Positions 26,481-35,350 of a stretch of DNA of 64,000 nucleotides are shown piece by piece. Position numbers and translations under genes: made by a program. The DNA lies in NCBI GenBank assembly GCA_963789255.1, contig CAWBJW010000003.1:255793-319792 (forward strand), given 5' to 3'. This DNA comes from DATARH01 sp963789255 (GTDB lineage: Bacteria; Pseudomonadota; Alphaproteobacteria; ATCC43930; CGMCC-115725). The notes beneath the pieces are model-generated. The model saw only the letters and a list, made by a program, of their open reading frames with translations, was not told the origin of the DNA and made no database searches. Position 1 is the stretch's first letter. Every line of letters begins with the position of its first letter.

Positions 26481-28454
26481 GCGATGTCCTCGGCTACACG
26501 CAGGCGGGATTTGCCTTCGAGGTGTCAACGCCGTTCGGCGCCGACACGCTGTTGCTGGAGACTTTCGAGATCGGCGAGGCCATCTCGCAGCCGTTCGACA
26601 TGCGGCTGGTCATGCGATCGGAGGACAACAACCTTGATTTTTCCCAAATCGTCGGCCAGGGCGTGACTTTGACGTTCGACTGACTCGAGCGGAAACAAGA
26701 GCTATTTCAACGGGATCGTCGAGCGATTTCGCCAGGACGGGCTGCTCTACAGCGCTGAGGTTCGTCCGAAGCTGTGGCAGCTCAATTTGGTCTCCGACAA
26801 CCGGATCTTTCAGAACATGAGCACGCCGGACATTGTCCAGCAAATCTTGCAGAATAACGGATTCGACCAGGGCACTGATTTCAAAATCTCGACTGCGGGT
26901 ACGTATGGACTTCGCGAATATTGTGTTCAATATAATGAGACTTCATTGAATTTTGTATCGCGGCTGCTTGAGGAAGAGGGCATCTTCTATTACTTCGAGC
27001 ACAGCGATGGCAGTCACGTACTTGTGCTGGCCGACCATCCCTCGGACTGTCCGGTCTGCGTCAACCTCTCGACCGCGAATTTCGTGACCGAGACCTCGCG
27101 CGCCTGGCTCGAGACCGACATCGTGACCTCCGCCGGTATGGAAGAGATCGTCGTTCCGAAGACGTTTCAGTTGACCGACTACGACTTCACCTCGCCGGCA
27201 TCGTCGTTGCTATCCACGGTCAGCGGCACCGGCACCGGCAGCCTCTACGAATACCCGGGCCTTTACACGACAAAGGACGACGGCGACGCGCGGGTCAAAA
27301 TTCGCCTCGACGAAGCGCAATCGCTGCAAAAGACCCTCTGGGGAGAGAGTATCTGCCGGACCTTCCGCAGCGGCCAAAAATTCACGCTCGCCCAGCATCC
27401 GCTAGATGCCCTCAACGCGGACTATGTGCTGCATTCGGTCTCTCATAGCGGCGCGCACAACCGTTACAGCAACAGCTTTTCAGGGTTTCCCGCGGATGCC
27501 GCGTTTCGGCCGCCGCGCGCCGCCGCCAAGCCGCGCATACACGGCACCCAGACCGCCGTTGTCGTCGGCAAATCGGGCGAGGAGATCTGGACCGATCAGT
27601 ACGGCCGCATCAAGGTCCAGTTTTACTGGGACCAGGTCGGCAAGAACGACGAGAACAGCTCGTGCTGGATCCGGGTTGCGCAGGGCTGGGCCGGCAAGAA
27701 CTGGGGCGCGACTTGGCTACCGCGGATCGGCCAGGAGGTGGTGGTCGCGTTTCTCGATGGCAACCCCGACCGGCCGCTCGTCGTCGGCTCGGTCTATAAC
27801 GGCCAGCAGCCGGTGCCCTACGCGCTGTCGGACCAGCAGACCAAGAGTACGATCAAGAGCAGTTCGTCAAAGGGCGGCAGCGGCTTCAACGAGATCCGGT
27901 TCGAGGACAAGGCCGGGTCCGAGGAAGTGTACATGCACGCCCAGAAGGACATGACGGTCGAAATCCTCAACGATCTCACCTGGACGGTCAGCCACAACGA
28001 GACGGCCACCGTCACAAACGACCGTTCCGCGACGATCAGTCAGGGCAATGAATTGTTGACAGTCAGCCAGGGCAACCGCAGTACCACCGTCAGCCAGGGC
28101 AACGATACGCTGACGATTAGTCAGGGCACGCGCACTGTCAGCGTCACCGGGTCCGAATCGCACACCAGCAAGAACGGCTTTACCCATGAGGTGACCGGCG
28201 ATTTCACGCTGAAAGTGACCGGCAGCATCACGATCCAGGCGACCGGCGGCATCACGATTAAGTCGGGCACCTCGCTGGAAATCGACGCCGGCACCTCTCT
28301 GACGTTGCAGGCCGGGACCAGCCTTACGGGCAACGCCGGCACGAGCCTCAGCCTCGCTGGCAGCGTCAGCGCCGAACTCAAGGGCAACGCCTCGGCGAAT
28401 GTCGAAGGCTCCGGGATGCTGACCCTCAAGGGCGGCATCGTGCAGATCAACTGA
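26477..28454 (+). CDS. vgrG: Type VI secretion tip protein VgrG/TssI (one frameshift)
   Basis: The needle-tip spike, about 658 residues when repaired. The first 68 residues (MSDVLGYTQAGFAFEVSTPF...) stop at TGA 26681-26683. The true frame continues one base later with DSSGNKSYFNGIVERFRQDG and runs to 28454. The gp27-like region includes YNETSLNFVSRLLEEEGIFYYF; the gp5-OB region includes IWTDQYGRIKVQFYWDQVGK and WLPRIGQEVVVAFLDGNPD. The tail is a beta-helix with short repeats such as ATISQGNELLTVSQGN at about 28030-28150. No extra effector domain follows. Start ATG 26477 overlaps the clpV stop. Confidence 0.9.
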
Positions 28455-29182
28455 TGGCGGAAGCCGGCGAAGCGCAGCCATCCTCCGGTATGACCCTTGC
28501 CGGGGGGCCCGCCGAGGTGTCGCCGCCGGACGGCGTCGTGGTCCGGCTCGTCGATGGCACGGTCGCCGACGAAACGCCGTTTGCGGGCGGCGCAATCGAT
28601 GGCGAGGCAAAGATCTACGGCGCGGAAGGCTGGCTGCGACGCGTCGCCCGTTTCAAGGCGGGGCAACTCGCCGGCGAAACCGTCGAATACGATGCCGACG
28701 GCAATGTGGTCGCGCGCTTCACCTTCGCCGGCGGCCGGCTGAACGGCCCGGCATCAGTCTTTGTGAACGGCCGGGTGAGCCAGCAGATGCACTATGTGGA
28801 CGCGATGCTGTCGGGCGAAATGCGGAGCTATGATGCTGCGGGCGCGCTGGTCTCGGTTTCGCATTTCGTCCACGGGCATCTCGACGGCGAATCAACGGCG
28901 CTCAGGCTCGACGGCTCGCCGATTCGCGTCGCCCATTACCGCAAGGGCCAGCTCGACGGCGAGGTCGCGGAATATTGGGACAACGGCAAGATTCGCCAGC
29001 GCGCCCAGTACAAGGACAATGTGCTGAACGGTCCGACCGTCACCTACCTGATGACCGGCGAACCGGACCAAAACATCATCTATGACAACGGCAAGCCGGT
29101 GGCCAACAGACCGCTGACACAGCCGCAAGACGCGCCGGCCGGTCCGGTAAACTGGCTCGACCGGTTGATCAGCGGCACCTGA
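28454..29182 (+). CDS. MORN-repeat (YwqK-like) protein of the VgrG operon
   Basis: A 242-residue protein with successive MORN-type units: GEAKIYGAEGWLRRVARFKA, GETVEYDADGNVVARFTFAG, GEMRSYDAAGALVSVSHFVH, DGESTALRLDGSPIRVAHYR, DGEVAEYWDNGKIRQRAQYK. These form repeated beta-hairpins of the kind found in YwqK-type proteins, called antitoxin or immunity proteins in some toxin loci. The ATG shares a base with the vgrG stop, so it is made with the spike. It may be an adaptor, effector chaperone or cargo; the sequence cannot choose between these. Confidence 0.75.
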   Translation: MAEAGEAQPSSGMTLAGGPAEVSPPDGVVVRLVDGTVADETPFAGGAIDGEAKIYGAEGWLRRVARFKAGQLAGETVEYDADGNVVARFTFAGGRLNGPASVFVNGRVSQQMHYVDAMLSGEMRSYDAAGALVSVSHFVHGHLDGESTALRLDGSPIRVAHYRKGQLDGEVAEYWDNGKIRQRAQYKDNVLNGPTVTYLMTGEPDQNIIYDNGKPVANRPLTQPQDAPAGPVNWLDRLISGT

Positions 29183-29283
29183 CGCTGGCGCCGCGACTGC
29201 CGATCGGTATTCACGCGCTGATCAATGCCGCCGCGACGACCATGGATCCGCGCCTGCCGGGCTGATGTCCGACCTTTCTCGGC

Positions 29284-29670
29284 TTAGGGGATCATCTCGG
29301 TAAATTGACCAGGGGTCAGGATGCTGATCACGCCGGCCCAGGCGCACATGCATTTCGAATTGTTGTCGAGCACCGGCATGTTCCCGATCATCACGGTCGG
29401 CGCGCCCGGCACCCACGGTGTGGTCACCGGCACGCACGGCATCGGCGTCAGCACGCCCAATGCCGCCGCGGTGGCGGCAATGACCTCCGGGTTGGCAGGG
29501 CTCATGCACATGCCGAAAGGCGGAATGTTGACGATCGGAGCGAAATCCATGATGTTTGCCGCCGGCATGCCGCTGCTGAGCACGCGATTGGCCGGCAGCA
29601 CGATAAGCGCCGACGGCGCGACGCCGAACGAGCACATCAGCTGCGCGCCCATCGTGACCTGTATCGCCAT
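29284..29670 (-). CDS. DUF4280 PAAR-like protein
   Basis: A 128-residue protein starting MAIQVTMGAQLMCSFGVAPS, with NRVLSSGMPAANIMDF, NIPPFGMCMSPANPEV and the closing NNSKCMCAWAGVISILTPGQ. This is the DUF4280 pattern, with conserved cysteines and short beta turns resembling the PAAR cone that caps VgrG. It is on the opposite strand to vgrG and points the same way as the protease-like effector gene upstream of it (30973 onward), so it may be the loader for that effector. The region 29183-29283 carries nothing else. Confidence 0.8.
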   Translation of the reverse strand: MAIQVTMGAQLMCSFGVAPSALIVLPANRVLSSGMPAANIMDFAPIVNIPPFGMCMSPANPEVIAATAAALGVLTPMPCVPVTTPWVPGAPTVMIGNMPVLDNNSKCMCAWAGVISILTPGQFTEMIP

Positions 29671-29920
29671 TTCTGTGCTCCCGTACGGCTAGGCGACCGT
29701 GTGCACCATAGCATGGCGCGACCGTCTACGCGATTCTCGGAGGGCGGCGCCCTGAGCGCATTCCCGGCTTTCAGGGCCGCACCGTGCAGGCAATGAATGC
29801 AACGGCTTGCGGTTTGCGATCCCCCCGATATGGACCGGTTTTGGAGGATCGGATCAGAATCCGATGCTGTCAGGCTTCGGATGCCGATGCCCGCGATGAC
29901 GCCGAGCGAGTTGGAAAGCG

Positions 29921-30910
29921 ATGACCAAGTTCACACGGTGGCTGATCCTGCTGTCGGTCGGCACGCTGCTCTTCGGCGCGCTGTGTTTCGGCAGCGGGCT
30001 GCTGCTCGGTCTATATCTCGGCCATACCGAACTGCCCGGCGCGGTGGTCGCGGTCCCGTCGGCTGCCCCGGCCGTCGCCGTCACCCGGCCCGGCCTCGCA
30101 TTGCCCGCAACACCGGCGCTTCAGGCGCCGGCCCTGCCGGTCCCACCGGCGCTCCCGTCGAAGCCCGCTATCTCCGTCCAGCCGGGCGGAGTCCAGGTCA
30201 CGCCGCCGACCGCCGGCGTTCTGCTCGCGGCTCCAAAGGCGCTGGACAGCTCCGCGGGCGCACCGACCGGAGCGGCACCGGCAACGGCAATGGCTACGCC
30301 TGCAGCGCCGGCCGCAGCATCGCCAGCCGTGACGGCGGCGGGGACGGCCGCTGCATTCCCGGTGCGGCCGGTGGCGGATCTGCAAGTCGGCGTGCCGGCG
30401 GATGAGGAGCCGGCCTCGGAACTGCGCGGATCGCTGGTCTCCGGCGCCGAGACGTTGGCCGCGGCATCAACCCAGCATCCGGCGCCAGACTCCGGGTTGA
30501 CAGCACCTCCCGGCAACGGCGCCGCGCCGTCCGCGGGCCCGGCAGCAGCGACATCGGCACAAGCCGCCGCCGGCCAGGCGCCAACCCCGGTGCCGGCTCG
30601 CGCGGAGCCGCCGAAACGCGCCTTCGCGGTGCGCGTCGGCGCCTATCTCGAGCCGGGCGCGGCGCAGCGGCGCGCCGGGTTTCTGCACCTGCGCGGCTAC
30701 CAGCCGCTGGTCTTGTCGTCACGGCAGCCGGAAGAAGGGCTGACCTGGTATTCCGTCGTGCTCGGGCAGGCGAATGATCTGGCGGCGGCACGCCGGCAGG
30801 CCGAGCAGTTCGAGGGTGATCAGCAACAGCACCCGGAGATCGTCAGTTGGTCGCTGGTCCCCGGCGGCGGCGCTGCAGGCGCGCCGCCGCCGGGCTCACC
30901 CGCGAAATAG
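29921..30910 (+). CDS. SPOR-domain membrane protein with Pro/Ala-rich linker
   Basis: A 329-residue protein. A single N-terminal membrane segment (about residues 6-33, WLILLSVGTLLFGALCFGSG) is followed by some 220 residues of low-complexity Ala/Pro/Gly/Val sequence that would span the periplasm, and then a C-terminal SPOR domain (from about residue 230, RAFAVRVGAYLEPGAAQRRA to HPEIVSWSLV). SPOR domains bind glycan strands lacking stem peptides, usually at division sites. Finding one between T6SS tip and effector genes is unusual. Start ATG 29921. Confidence 0.75.
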   Translation: MTKFTRWLILLSVGTLLFGALCFGSGLLLGLYLGHTELPGAVVAVPSAAPAVAVTRPGLALPATPALQAPALPVPPALPSKPAISVQPGGVQVTPPTAGVLLAAPKALDSSAGAPTGAAPATAMATPAAPAAASPAVTAAGTAAAFPVRPVADLQVGVPADEEPASELRGSLVSGAETLAAASTQHPAPDSGLTAPPGNGAAPSAGPAAATSAQAAAGQAPTPVPARAEPPKRAFAVRVGAYLEPGAAQRRAGFLHLRGYQPLVLSSRQPEEGLTWYSVVLGQANDLAAARRQAEQFEGDQQQHPEIVSWSLVPGGGAAGAPPPGSPAK

Positions 30911-30972
30911 CGGCGGGTCGAGCGGTGCGCCAACGGCTGCGCATCATTGCCGGCCGCCAATCGCCGGCAGCT

Positions 30973-31901
30973 TCAGATCGTCTTGATGAAGCTGACCGCG
31001 TAAAACCCGAAATTGTCGGCGTTGGCCAACGCCTTGTCCTGGGCGAACGTGGCGAGACCCCGAGATTTGATCTTGCCGTAGCAATGATCCTTGGTCGCCA
31101 GCACCTTGTGCGTCAGCTCGTGATAGGTGGTCTGCGCCGCGCTTTCGATGGGGTCGGGATCGGCCAGGAAGTGCTTGCCCATGATGACCCGATAGCCGCT
31201 GCCCGCCGTCTGCGTCCATACGAAACCGTACACGTTACCGCCCGTAAAGCTGGGCGTCGTCTCGCCGAACGGGTCGTCGCCGTTCACCAGATGGATCTGG
31301 ATGTCCTCGCGGTTGACGATGATCACGCGCTTGTGTTGGAACGCATCCCACATCTTCTTCAGGTCGGCCTCGACTTTCGCGACGGCGGCGTCGCCGAGGG
31401 CGCCGAACCAGCGCTGCAAGCGGGCCTCCTCGGCGACGGCGCCGGCGTTGGGAATTCCCTTGTCACCAAACATCCGGTTGAGTGCCCCACCGAGATCGGC
31501 GACCTTGGCGATCCCCTCGACCGCCAATTTGGCGCAGTCGTAGGCGTCGGACCAGCCCTTCCTGGCGGCGATGAAGCTGGGTGTCGTCGAACCCCTCATA
31601 GACGACACTGCCCTTGCTCGTGTCGCTGACGCCAACCGGGATCGTCACCCTGATGTTTGGCAGCAGCGTGCCCTGCTTCAGCAGCAGCGCGCCCCGCCTG
31701 ATCTCGTCGAGCAGCCCCTGCGGCTGCAGGTGGCGCCCCGGGGTGTGGGCTTGGCGAAATTCGATGAGCTGCCGTATCAGTTTGGTCACCGCGCCTTTGC
31801 GGTTGCGGACGGACGTCTCGGCATCGGCCTTCTGTTTCTGCCAATCGACAAAGGCTTCGCAGATGGCGTCGTAATGCGCCAATGATCCCTTTGCCGATAT
31901 A
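30973..31901 (-). pseudogene. Candidate T6SS effector with aspzincin (M35-like) zinc-protease motif, IS- and frameshift-broken
   Basis: The C-terminal part reads AAQTTYHELTHKVLATKDHC, then YGK, and ends LANADNFGFYAVSFIKTI. HELTH followed by TKDHCYG matches the aspzincin pattern HExxH...GTxDxxYG of lysine-specific and deuterolysin-like metallopeptidases, and NADNFGFY is the usual downstream block. Upstream, AHYDAICEAFVDWQKQKADA through VVYEGFDDT is in another frame. The two join at about 31581-31584, with one base extra. The gene is then cut at 31901 by the IS630-type element, and its frame resumes beyond it. The neighbouring VgrG and DUF4280 genes suggest a T6SS cargo acting on proteins; this is inference. 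Confidence 0.65.
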
Positions 31902-33068
31902 ATACCAAGTCCCTCCGAGCGCGACTCACGTAGGGGATTCCCAAGGCGAGGAGAATGTGATTCACCGTGGCAAACGAGAGGGGGTTTGCCATGGCGGCAG
32001 CGGTTCGCCTTCGGGAGGGTTACGACGCGGTAGGATTGCGCGATCTGGCGAAGCGGTCTGTGGATGCCGCTCAGACCCGACGCTTGTTGGCTCTGGCGGC
32101 GATCTATGACGGCGGATCTCGCACCGAGGCCGCCAAGATGGGTGGCGTCGGGCTGCAAACGGTGCGGGACTGGGTGTTGGCTTTCAACGCCGAGGGGCCG
32201 CCTGGCTTGGTGAACGGCAAGGCCCCGGGCAACGCGCCGCTGCTCACCGAAGCGCACCGGCAAGCGTTGCTGGAGATCGTCGAGAGCGGTCCGATCCCGG
32301 CGGTTCACGGCGTTGTCCGCTGGCGGCTGGTCGATCTGGCGCAATGGGTGTTCGAGGAATTCCGCATCTCGATCAGCAAGCAGACGCTGAGCCGCGAATT
32401 GCGCGCTCTGGGCTTGCGCAAGCTGTCGGCGCGACCCCGGCACCACGCCCAGGATGGCGAGGCCCTGGCGGCGTTCAAAAAAACTTCGCCGAGAGCCTCG
32501 ACGTGATTGCCAAGCGCGACGCGGCCGGCAAGCCGATAGAGATCTGGTTTCAAGACGAGGCCCGGATCGGCCAGAAGAACAAGATCACCCGGCGATGGGC
32601 ACGGCGCGGGACGCGGCCCTCGGCACCCCACGATCAGAGAACGCGCTCGACCTATATCTTCGGCGCGATCTGTCCGGCCAAGGGGACTGCCGCCGGCCTC
32701 ATCCTGCCGCGCTGCAATACCGCCGCGATGGCGCTGCACCTGGCCGAAATCTCCCGAACGGTTACACCGGGCGCCCATGCCGTCCTGCTGCTCGATCAGG
32801 CCGGCTGGCACCTCTCCGCCAAGCTCGACATCCCCGACAACATCACCCTGATGCCGCTGCCCCCGAAGTCGCCGGAACTCAATCCGGTCGAAAACATCTG
32901 GCAGTACATGCGCGACAACTGGCTCTCCAACCGGGTCTTCCAGTCGTACGGCGACATCCTCGATCACTGCTGTCATGCCTGGAACAAGCTCGTTGACCGG
33001 CCATGGACTATCATGTCGATCGGCCTGCGCGATTGGGCCCATCGGTTCTAATCAGCGGGATTTGGTAT
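31902..33068 (+). mobile_element. IS630-family insertion sequence (1167 bp) with TA target duplication
   Basis: The ends are inverted: ATACCAAGTCCC at 31902-31913 and GGGATTTGGTAT at 33057-33068, with 11 of 12 positions matching. TA lies on both sides (31900-31901 and 33069-33070), the target duplication expected for the IS630/Tc1 superfamily. It carries one transposase in two overlapping frames. Removing the element and one TA fuses the two open frames of the protease-like gene (…GGA-GGA-ACT-ATA-TCG…), so the insertion site is certain. Confidence 0.88.
31991..33051 (+). CDS. IS630-family transposase made by -1 frameshifting
   Basis: Frame 1 (31991-32506) holds the helix-turn-helix part: RRLLALAAIYDGGSRTEAAK and VGLQTVRDWVLAF, then a second DNA-binding region ending QTLSRELRALGLRKLSARPR. 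At TTC-AAA-AAA-AC (about 32477-32486) a -1 slip on the seven-A run leads to the DDE catalytic domain in the other frame: IEIWFQDEARIGQ, VLLLDQAGWHLS and PPKSPELNPVENIWQYM, giving the D-D-E triad. An A7 slippery site at this position is known for this family, so here the two-frame layout is probably functional, unlike the other breaks in the window. Confidence 0.88.
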
Positions 33069-33228
33069 TAGTTCCTCCGGGTCCTTCCCCAACGAAAATC
33101 GCCCACGCGGGAGGCGCAGCGCCCGGCAAAAACAGCGTTACGGTCCGCTCTAAGGCTCGCTTTGGGTATCTATTCTCAGAACGTTGCCTCGATTGATCGC
33201 GCGCGATTATTGTGGAACCCCAGCCTCA
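33069..33228 (-). pseudogene. 5' piece of the IS-split protease-like effector gene
   Basis: On the far side of the insertion sequence the frame that continues into AHYDAICEAF stays open leftward to about 33228. It reads ...TVTLFLPGAAPPAWAIFVGE and then GPGGTISAKGSLAHYDAI across the repaired site. There is no clear ATG or ribosome site within it, so either the real start is a rare codon or the original N-terminus was already lost. It abuts the stop of the next gene upstream (33207). Confidence 0.4.
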
Positions 33229-33665
33229 CCACACCGCTGCCTTTCAGTATCCTTCCAGATTCGGTAGTTGGACTCATCCTTGGCTTGCAAGAACGCTGCG
33301 GAAACGAAGCCCGCCTGAACGCATATTTGCATCCGATTGCCTTGCCGTTCAGCGATCCGATATTGCTCCACCGCATCAGCGGCTACTTGGTTTTCGATGC
33401 CCTGCATTGGGTCCGCCGCGTTCAAGGAATCGGATTCCGCGTCTAGCTGCCGCTGCTCCTGCGCCCGCTTTTCCAGGGCGTTGACGTGCGCGTTCCACGC
33501 TTCGCCTTGCTGCTGCAACGTCATAGGCGTAGTCGGAGCCGGCTTCGATTGTTCGTGCCGTTGAATAGCTGCCACGTGCAAATCATCAACCGCGATGCTC
33601 AGCACGCCCAACGCAGCGGTGATAACAACCGCGTAACCGATGCGCCGTTTTGTGGAATCTTTCAT
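33207..33665 (-). CDS. Hypothetical small exported or membrane-anchored protein
   Basis: A 152-residue protein from ATG 33665 behind AGGAG. Residues 8-25 (RIGYAVVITAALGVLSIAVD) are a membrane anchor or uncleaved signal. The rest is charged and helical, with QQQGEAWNAHVNALEKRAQE and a C-terminal domain with two cysteines (MQICVQAGFVS and RQRCGEAG). I do not recognise it. Being directly upstream of the split effector gene on the same strand, it could be a partner or immunity protein, but nothing in the sequence proves that. Confidence 0.5.
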   Translation of the reverse strand: MKDSTKRRIGYAVVITAALGVLSIAVDDLHVAAIQRHEQSKPAPTTPMTLQQQGEAWNAHVNALEKRAQEQRQLDAESDSLNAADPMQGIENQVAADAVEQYRIAERQGNRMQICVQAGFVSAAFLQAKDESNYRIWKDTERQRCGEAGVPQ

Positions 33666-33699
33666 GTCTGACTCCTGTTGAGCGCCGCAAGCACATAGT

Positions 33700-33915
33700 C
33701 GATACGGTTTGCCGCGAGGTGTTGTTGCGATCCGCAGATTGCTCGCCATACCCCTGGAACGGCTGATAGTTGCCGGCGCGGGTTTTCTTCGCCACAACGT
33801 CACGCCAGAACAGAGTTGCGGCCCGCTCTAAAGGAACACTTTTGATTGCGTCCATGCCCGCCGAATCCAACCCCATTCCCCGATCGTCGCGCCCGGCTTT
33901 AACTCGTTGTCGGAA
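33700..33915 (-). pseudogene. Unassigned coding remnant in the T6SS accessory region
   Basis: One minus-strand frame here looks protein-like: KAGRDDRGMGLDSAGMDAIK followed by SVPLERAATLFWRDVVAKKT and RAGNYQPFQGYGEQSAD. It has no obvious start and loses protein character at both ends. I cannot assign a family. It lies between two membrane-protein genes and may be the remnant of another effector or linker. Confidence 0.25.
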
Positions 33916-33916
33916 A

Positions 33917-34579
33917 TCATACGTTGAACAAAATCCAAACGACCACGACGAAGGCCACAAGGGCAGATAACGCAACGCTCATAGGTATTTTTCTTTCCAG
34001 GCCGATACTTTTCGGGCTCGCGAGTTCCATGCTTGCTGGGCTGACGCCTGCCGGGATAATGACGCTTGCCTCCGCAGGTCTCTTTTCCGCCGCGGCAATC
34101 GGTGGCGCCGAGGGAAGCGATGCCACATACCGATCGCGCAGGACGAAGGCAAGGGTCAGGAAAATCGCCCCCACGAAGAATCCAACGACGGCTGCGCCTC
34201 CCGTCATCATCGCCCCACCAAGAACGGCGCCGGCAACCTCAGCGCCGGTACTCGATCCCTGGTGGGCCGCAAACACGGTCGAAAAAGCGATGGCTACGAA
34301 AGGGAGCGCCAAGCCAGCAAGGCCATTGATGAAGCAAAGGCGGCTCCACACCGATGACACGCGCCCGGTGAAGGCGATAAGCGCCGTTAGAATAAAGGCT
34401 ATTGCCATGCCGGCGAAGGGGAGAGGCCCGCCAGAATCCAAATCCATTCTACACGCGGGATGACACGAAGCAAGAATGCTTATGGAGCGTTCTTCGCCCG
34501 TCAGAAGGGTGATCGGCATTGCGATGGTAAAGATGCCGATCATGCCCATGACAATGACAGCGAGAATTCTGTTGCCCAT
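33917..34579 (-). CDS. Hypothetical four- to five-pass membrane protein
   Basis: A 220-residue protein with membrane segments at about residues 5-27 (AVIVMGMIGIFTIAMPITLL), 52-71, 85-105, 120-150 and 200-220, and a Pro/Ala-rich hydrophilic loop before the last segment. No family is recognised. The codon use and lower G+C resemble its neighbours in this accessory stretch rather than the housekeeping genes. A membrane immunity protein for a periplasmic effector is one possibility, stated only as inference. Confidence 0.5.
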   Translation of the reverse strand: MGNRILAVIVMGMIGIFTIAMPITLLTGEERSISILASCHPACRMDLDSGGPLPFAGMAIAFILTALIAFTGRVSSVWSRLCFINGLAGLALPFVAIAFSTVFAAHQGSSTGAEVAGAVLGGAMMTGGAAVVGFFVGAIFLTLAFVLRDRYVASLPSAPPIAAAEKRPAEASVIIPAGVSPASMELASPKSIGLERKIPMSVALSALVAFVVVVWILFNV

Positions 34580-34667
34580 ATCTGCGGGTCCCTAGACGGC
34601 TTGCTTTTTGGCACCATCGAGGCCGCGCTCGATTAGCCGGCGGGCGGTCTCATATCACCGATATGGC

Positions 34668-34711
34668 GATATGGCGATTGCACCCGTCGCTTGATAAGGG
34701 GCCTTCGCGGC
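34668..34711. repeat. 44-bp direct repeat, copy 1
   Basis: GATATGGCGATTGCACCCGT begins a 44-base stretch that recurs exactly at 35351-35394. In this copy the start is preceded by a partial extra GATATGGC unit (from about 34660). It lies in a 313-base gap (34580-34892) with no supported gene. Confidence 0.75.
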
Positions 34712-34892
34712 AGCGGGCCGCGGGGCTCCCGCCGTCGTCGCCGAAACACGCCTTTGCGGATCGGCAATATCTCAGCCGCGGGCCGGCCGCGCTTCGATGA
34801 CGCCGCGCCACGGGCCGCTCTAAGCGCGCCGAGCGCAACGCTACCGCCCTTTCGGTTCGCATCCATTTTGCATGCGCCGCGCGCATAGCCGC

Positions 34893-35294
34893 CTATCTCC
34901 GGGCGGGCATCTGGCAGCCATCTTTCTCGGTCATGCGATATGGCTTGGGGCAGAACTCCGAGACGATCGGGCCGTGATGTCCTTCGCCAGAGTTGGCCTT
35001 CGGATAGTATAGCACGGTGTCCTGGGTCCCCGGTCCGCGACGCGAGAACTCAGGCTCAGGCGGCGAGGCTGGCTCGGCGGCGACGGGCGGAGAACTCACG
35101 CTGTCGCAGACCTGCCCCCATTGGCCATCGTTTTCAAAATGATTATTGCTGGCCGGCAGCCACACAGTTTGGCACACGGTGCGATCGACGGTCTGCGCGT
35201 GTACGGGTATCGAGGACGCAAGGGCCAGCATCACCGCAAGCGCGACGAGCGGGACGGGGGCCACCGAGGCTAGCCGGTATCCGTTGGGTGCCAT
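34893..35294 (-). CDS. Hypothetical secreted Cys-containing protein
   Basis: A 133-residue protein with a signal peptide (about residues 1-34, hydrophobic VPLVALAVMLALASSIPVHA, cleavage after VHA). The mature part has four cysteines (TVCQTVW, QVCDSV, SEFCPKPY, DGCQMP) that could form two disulfides and a Pro/Glu-rich middle. The family is unknown. It is enclosed by the two copies of the 44-bp direct repeat, so it may have arrived or been duplicated as part of that unit. Confidence 0.5.
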   Translation of the reverse strand: MAPNGYRLASVAPVPLVALAVMLALASSIPVHAQTVDRTVCQTVWLPASNNHFENDGQWGQVCDSVSSPPVAAEPASPPEPEFSRRGPGTQDTVLYYPKANSGEGHHGPIVSEFCPKPYRMTEKDGCQMPARR

Positions 35295-35350
35295 GGTTAT
35301 TTGACGATCCTCCCGAGGGCGGCGGCCTGTGTACTACCGTTACGGTAACC

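Noticed and set aside
24363..26528. A 721-codon open frame on the minus strand opposite ClpV
   Set aside because: It is the mirror of a GC-rich, codon-biased gene with conserved AAA+ motifs on the + strand. Its product is Arg/Ala/Gln-rich with no domain.
29797..30405. A + strand frame of 202 codons overlapping the SPOR gene
   Set aside because: Alternative frame of the Ala/Pro-rich linker; the SPOR frame has a membrane anchor and a recognisable C-terminal domain.
34580..34892. Short minus-strand frames coding Arg-rich peptides
   Set aside because: No ribosome site, no family and overlap with the 44-bp repeat; composition like random high-GC frames.
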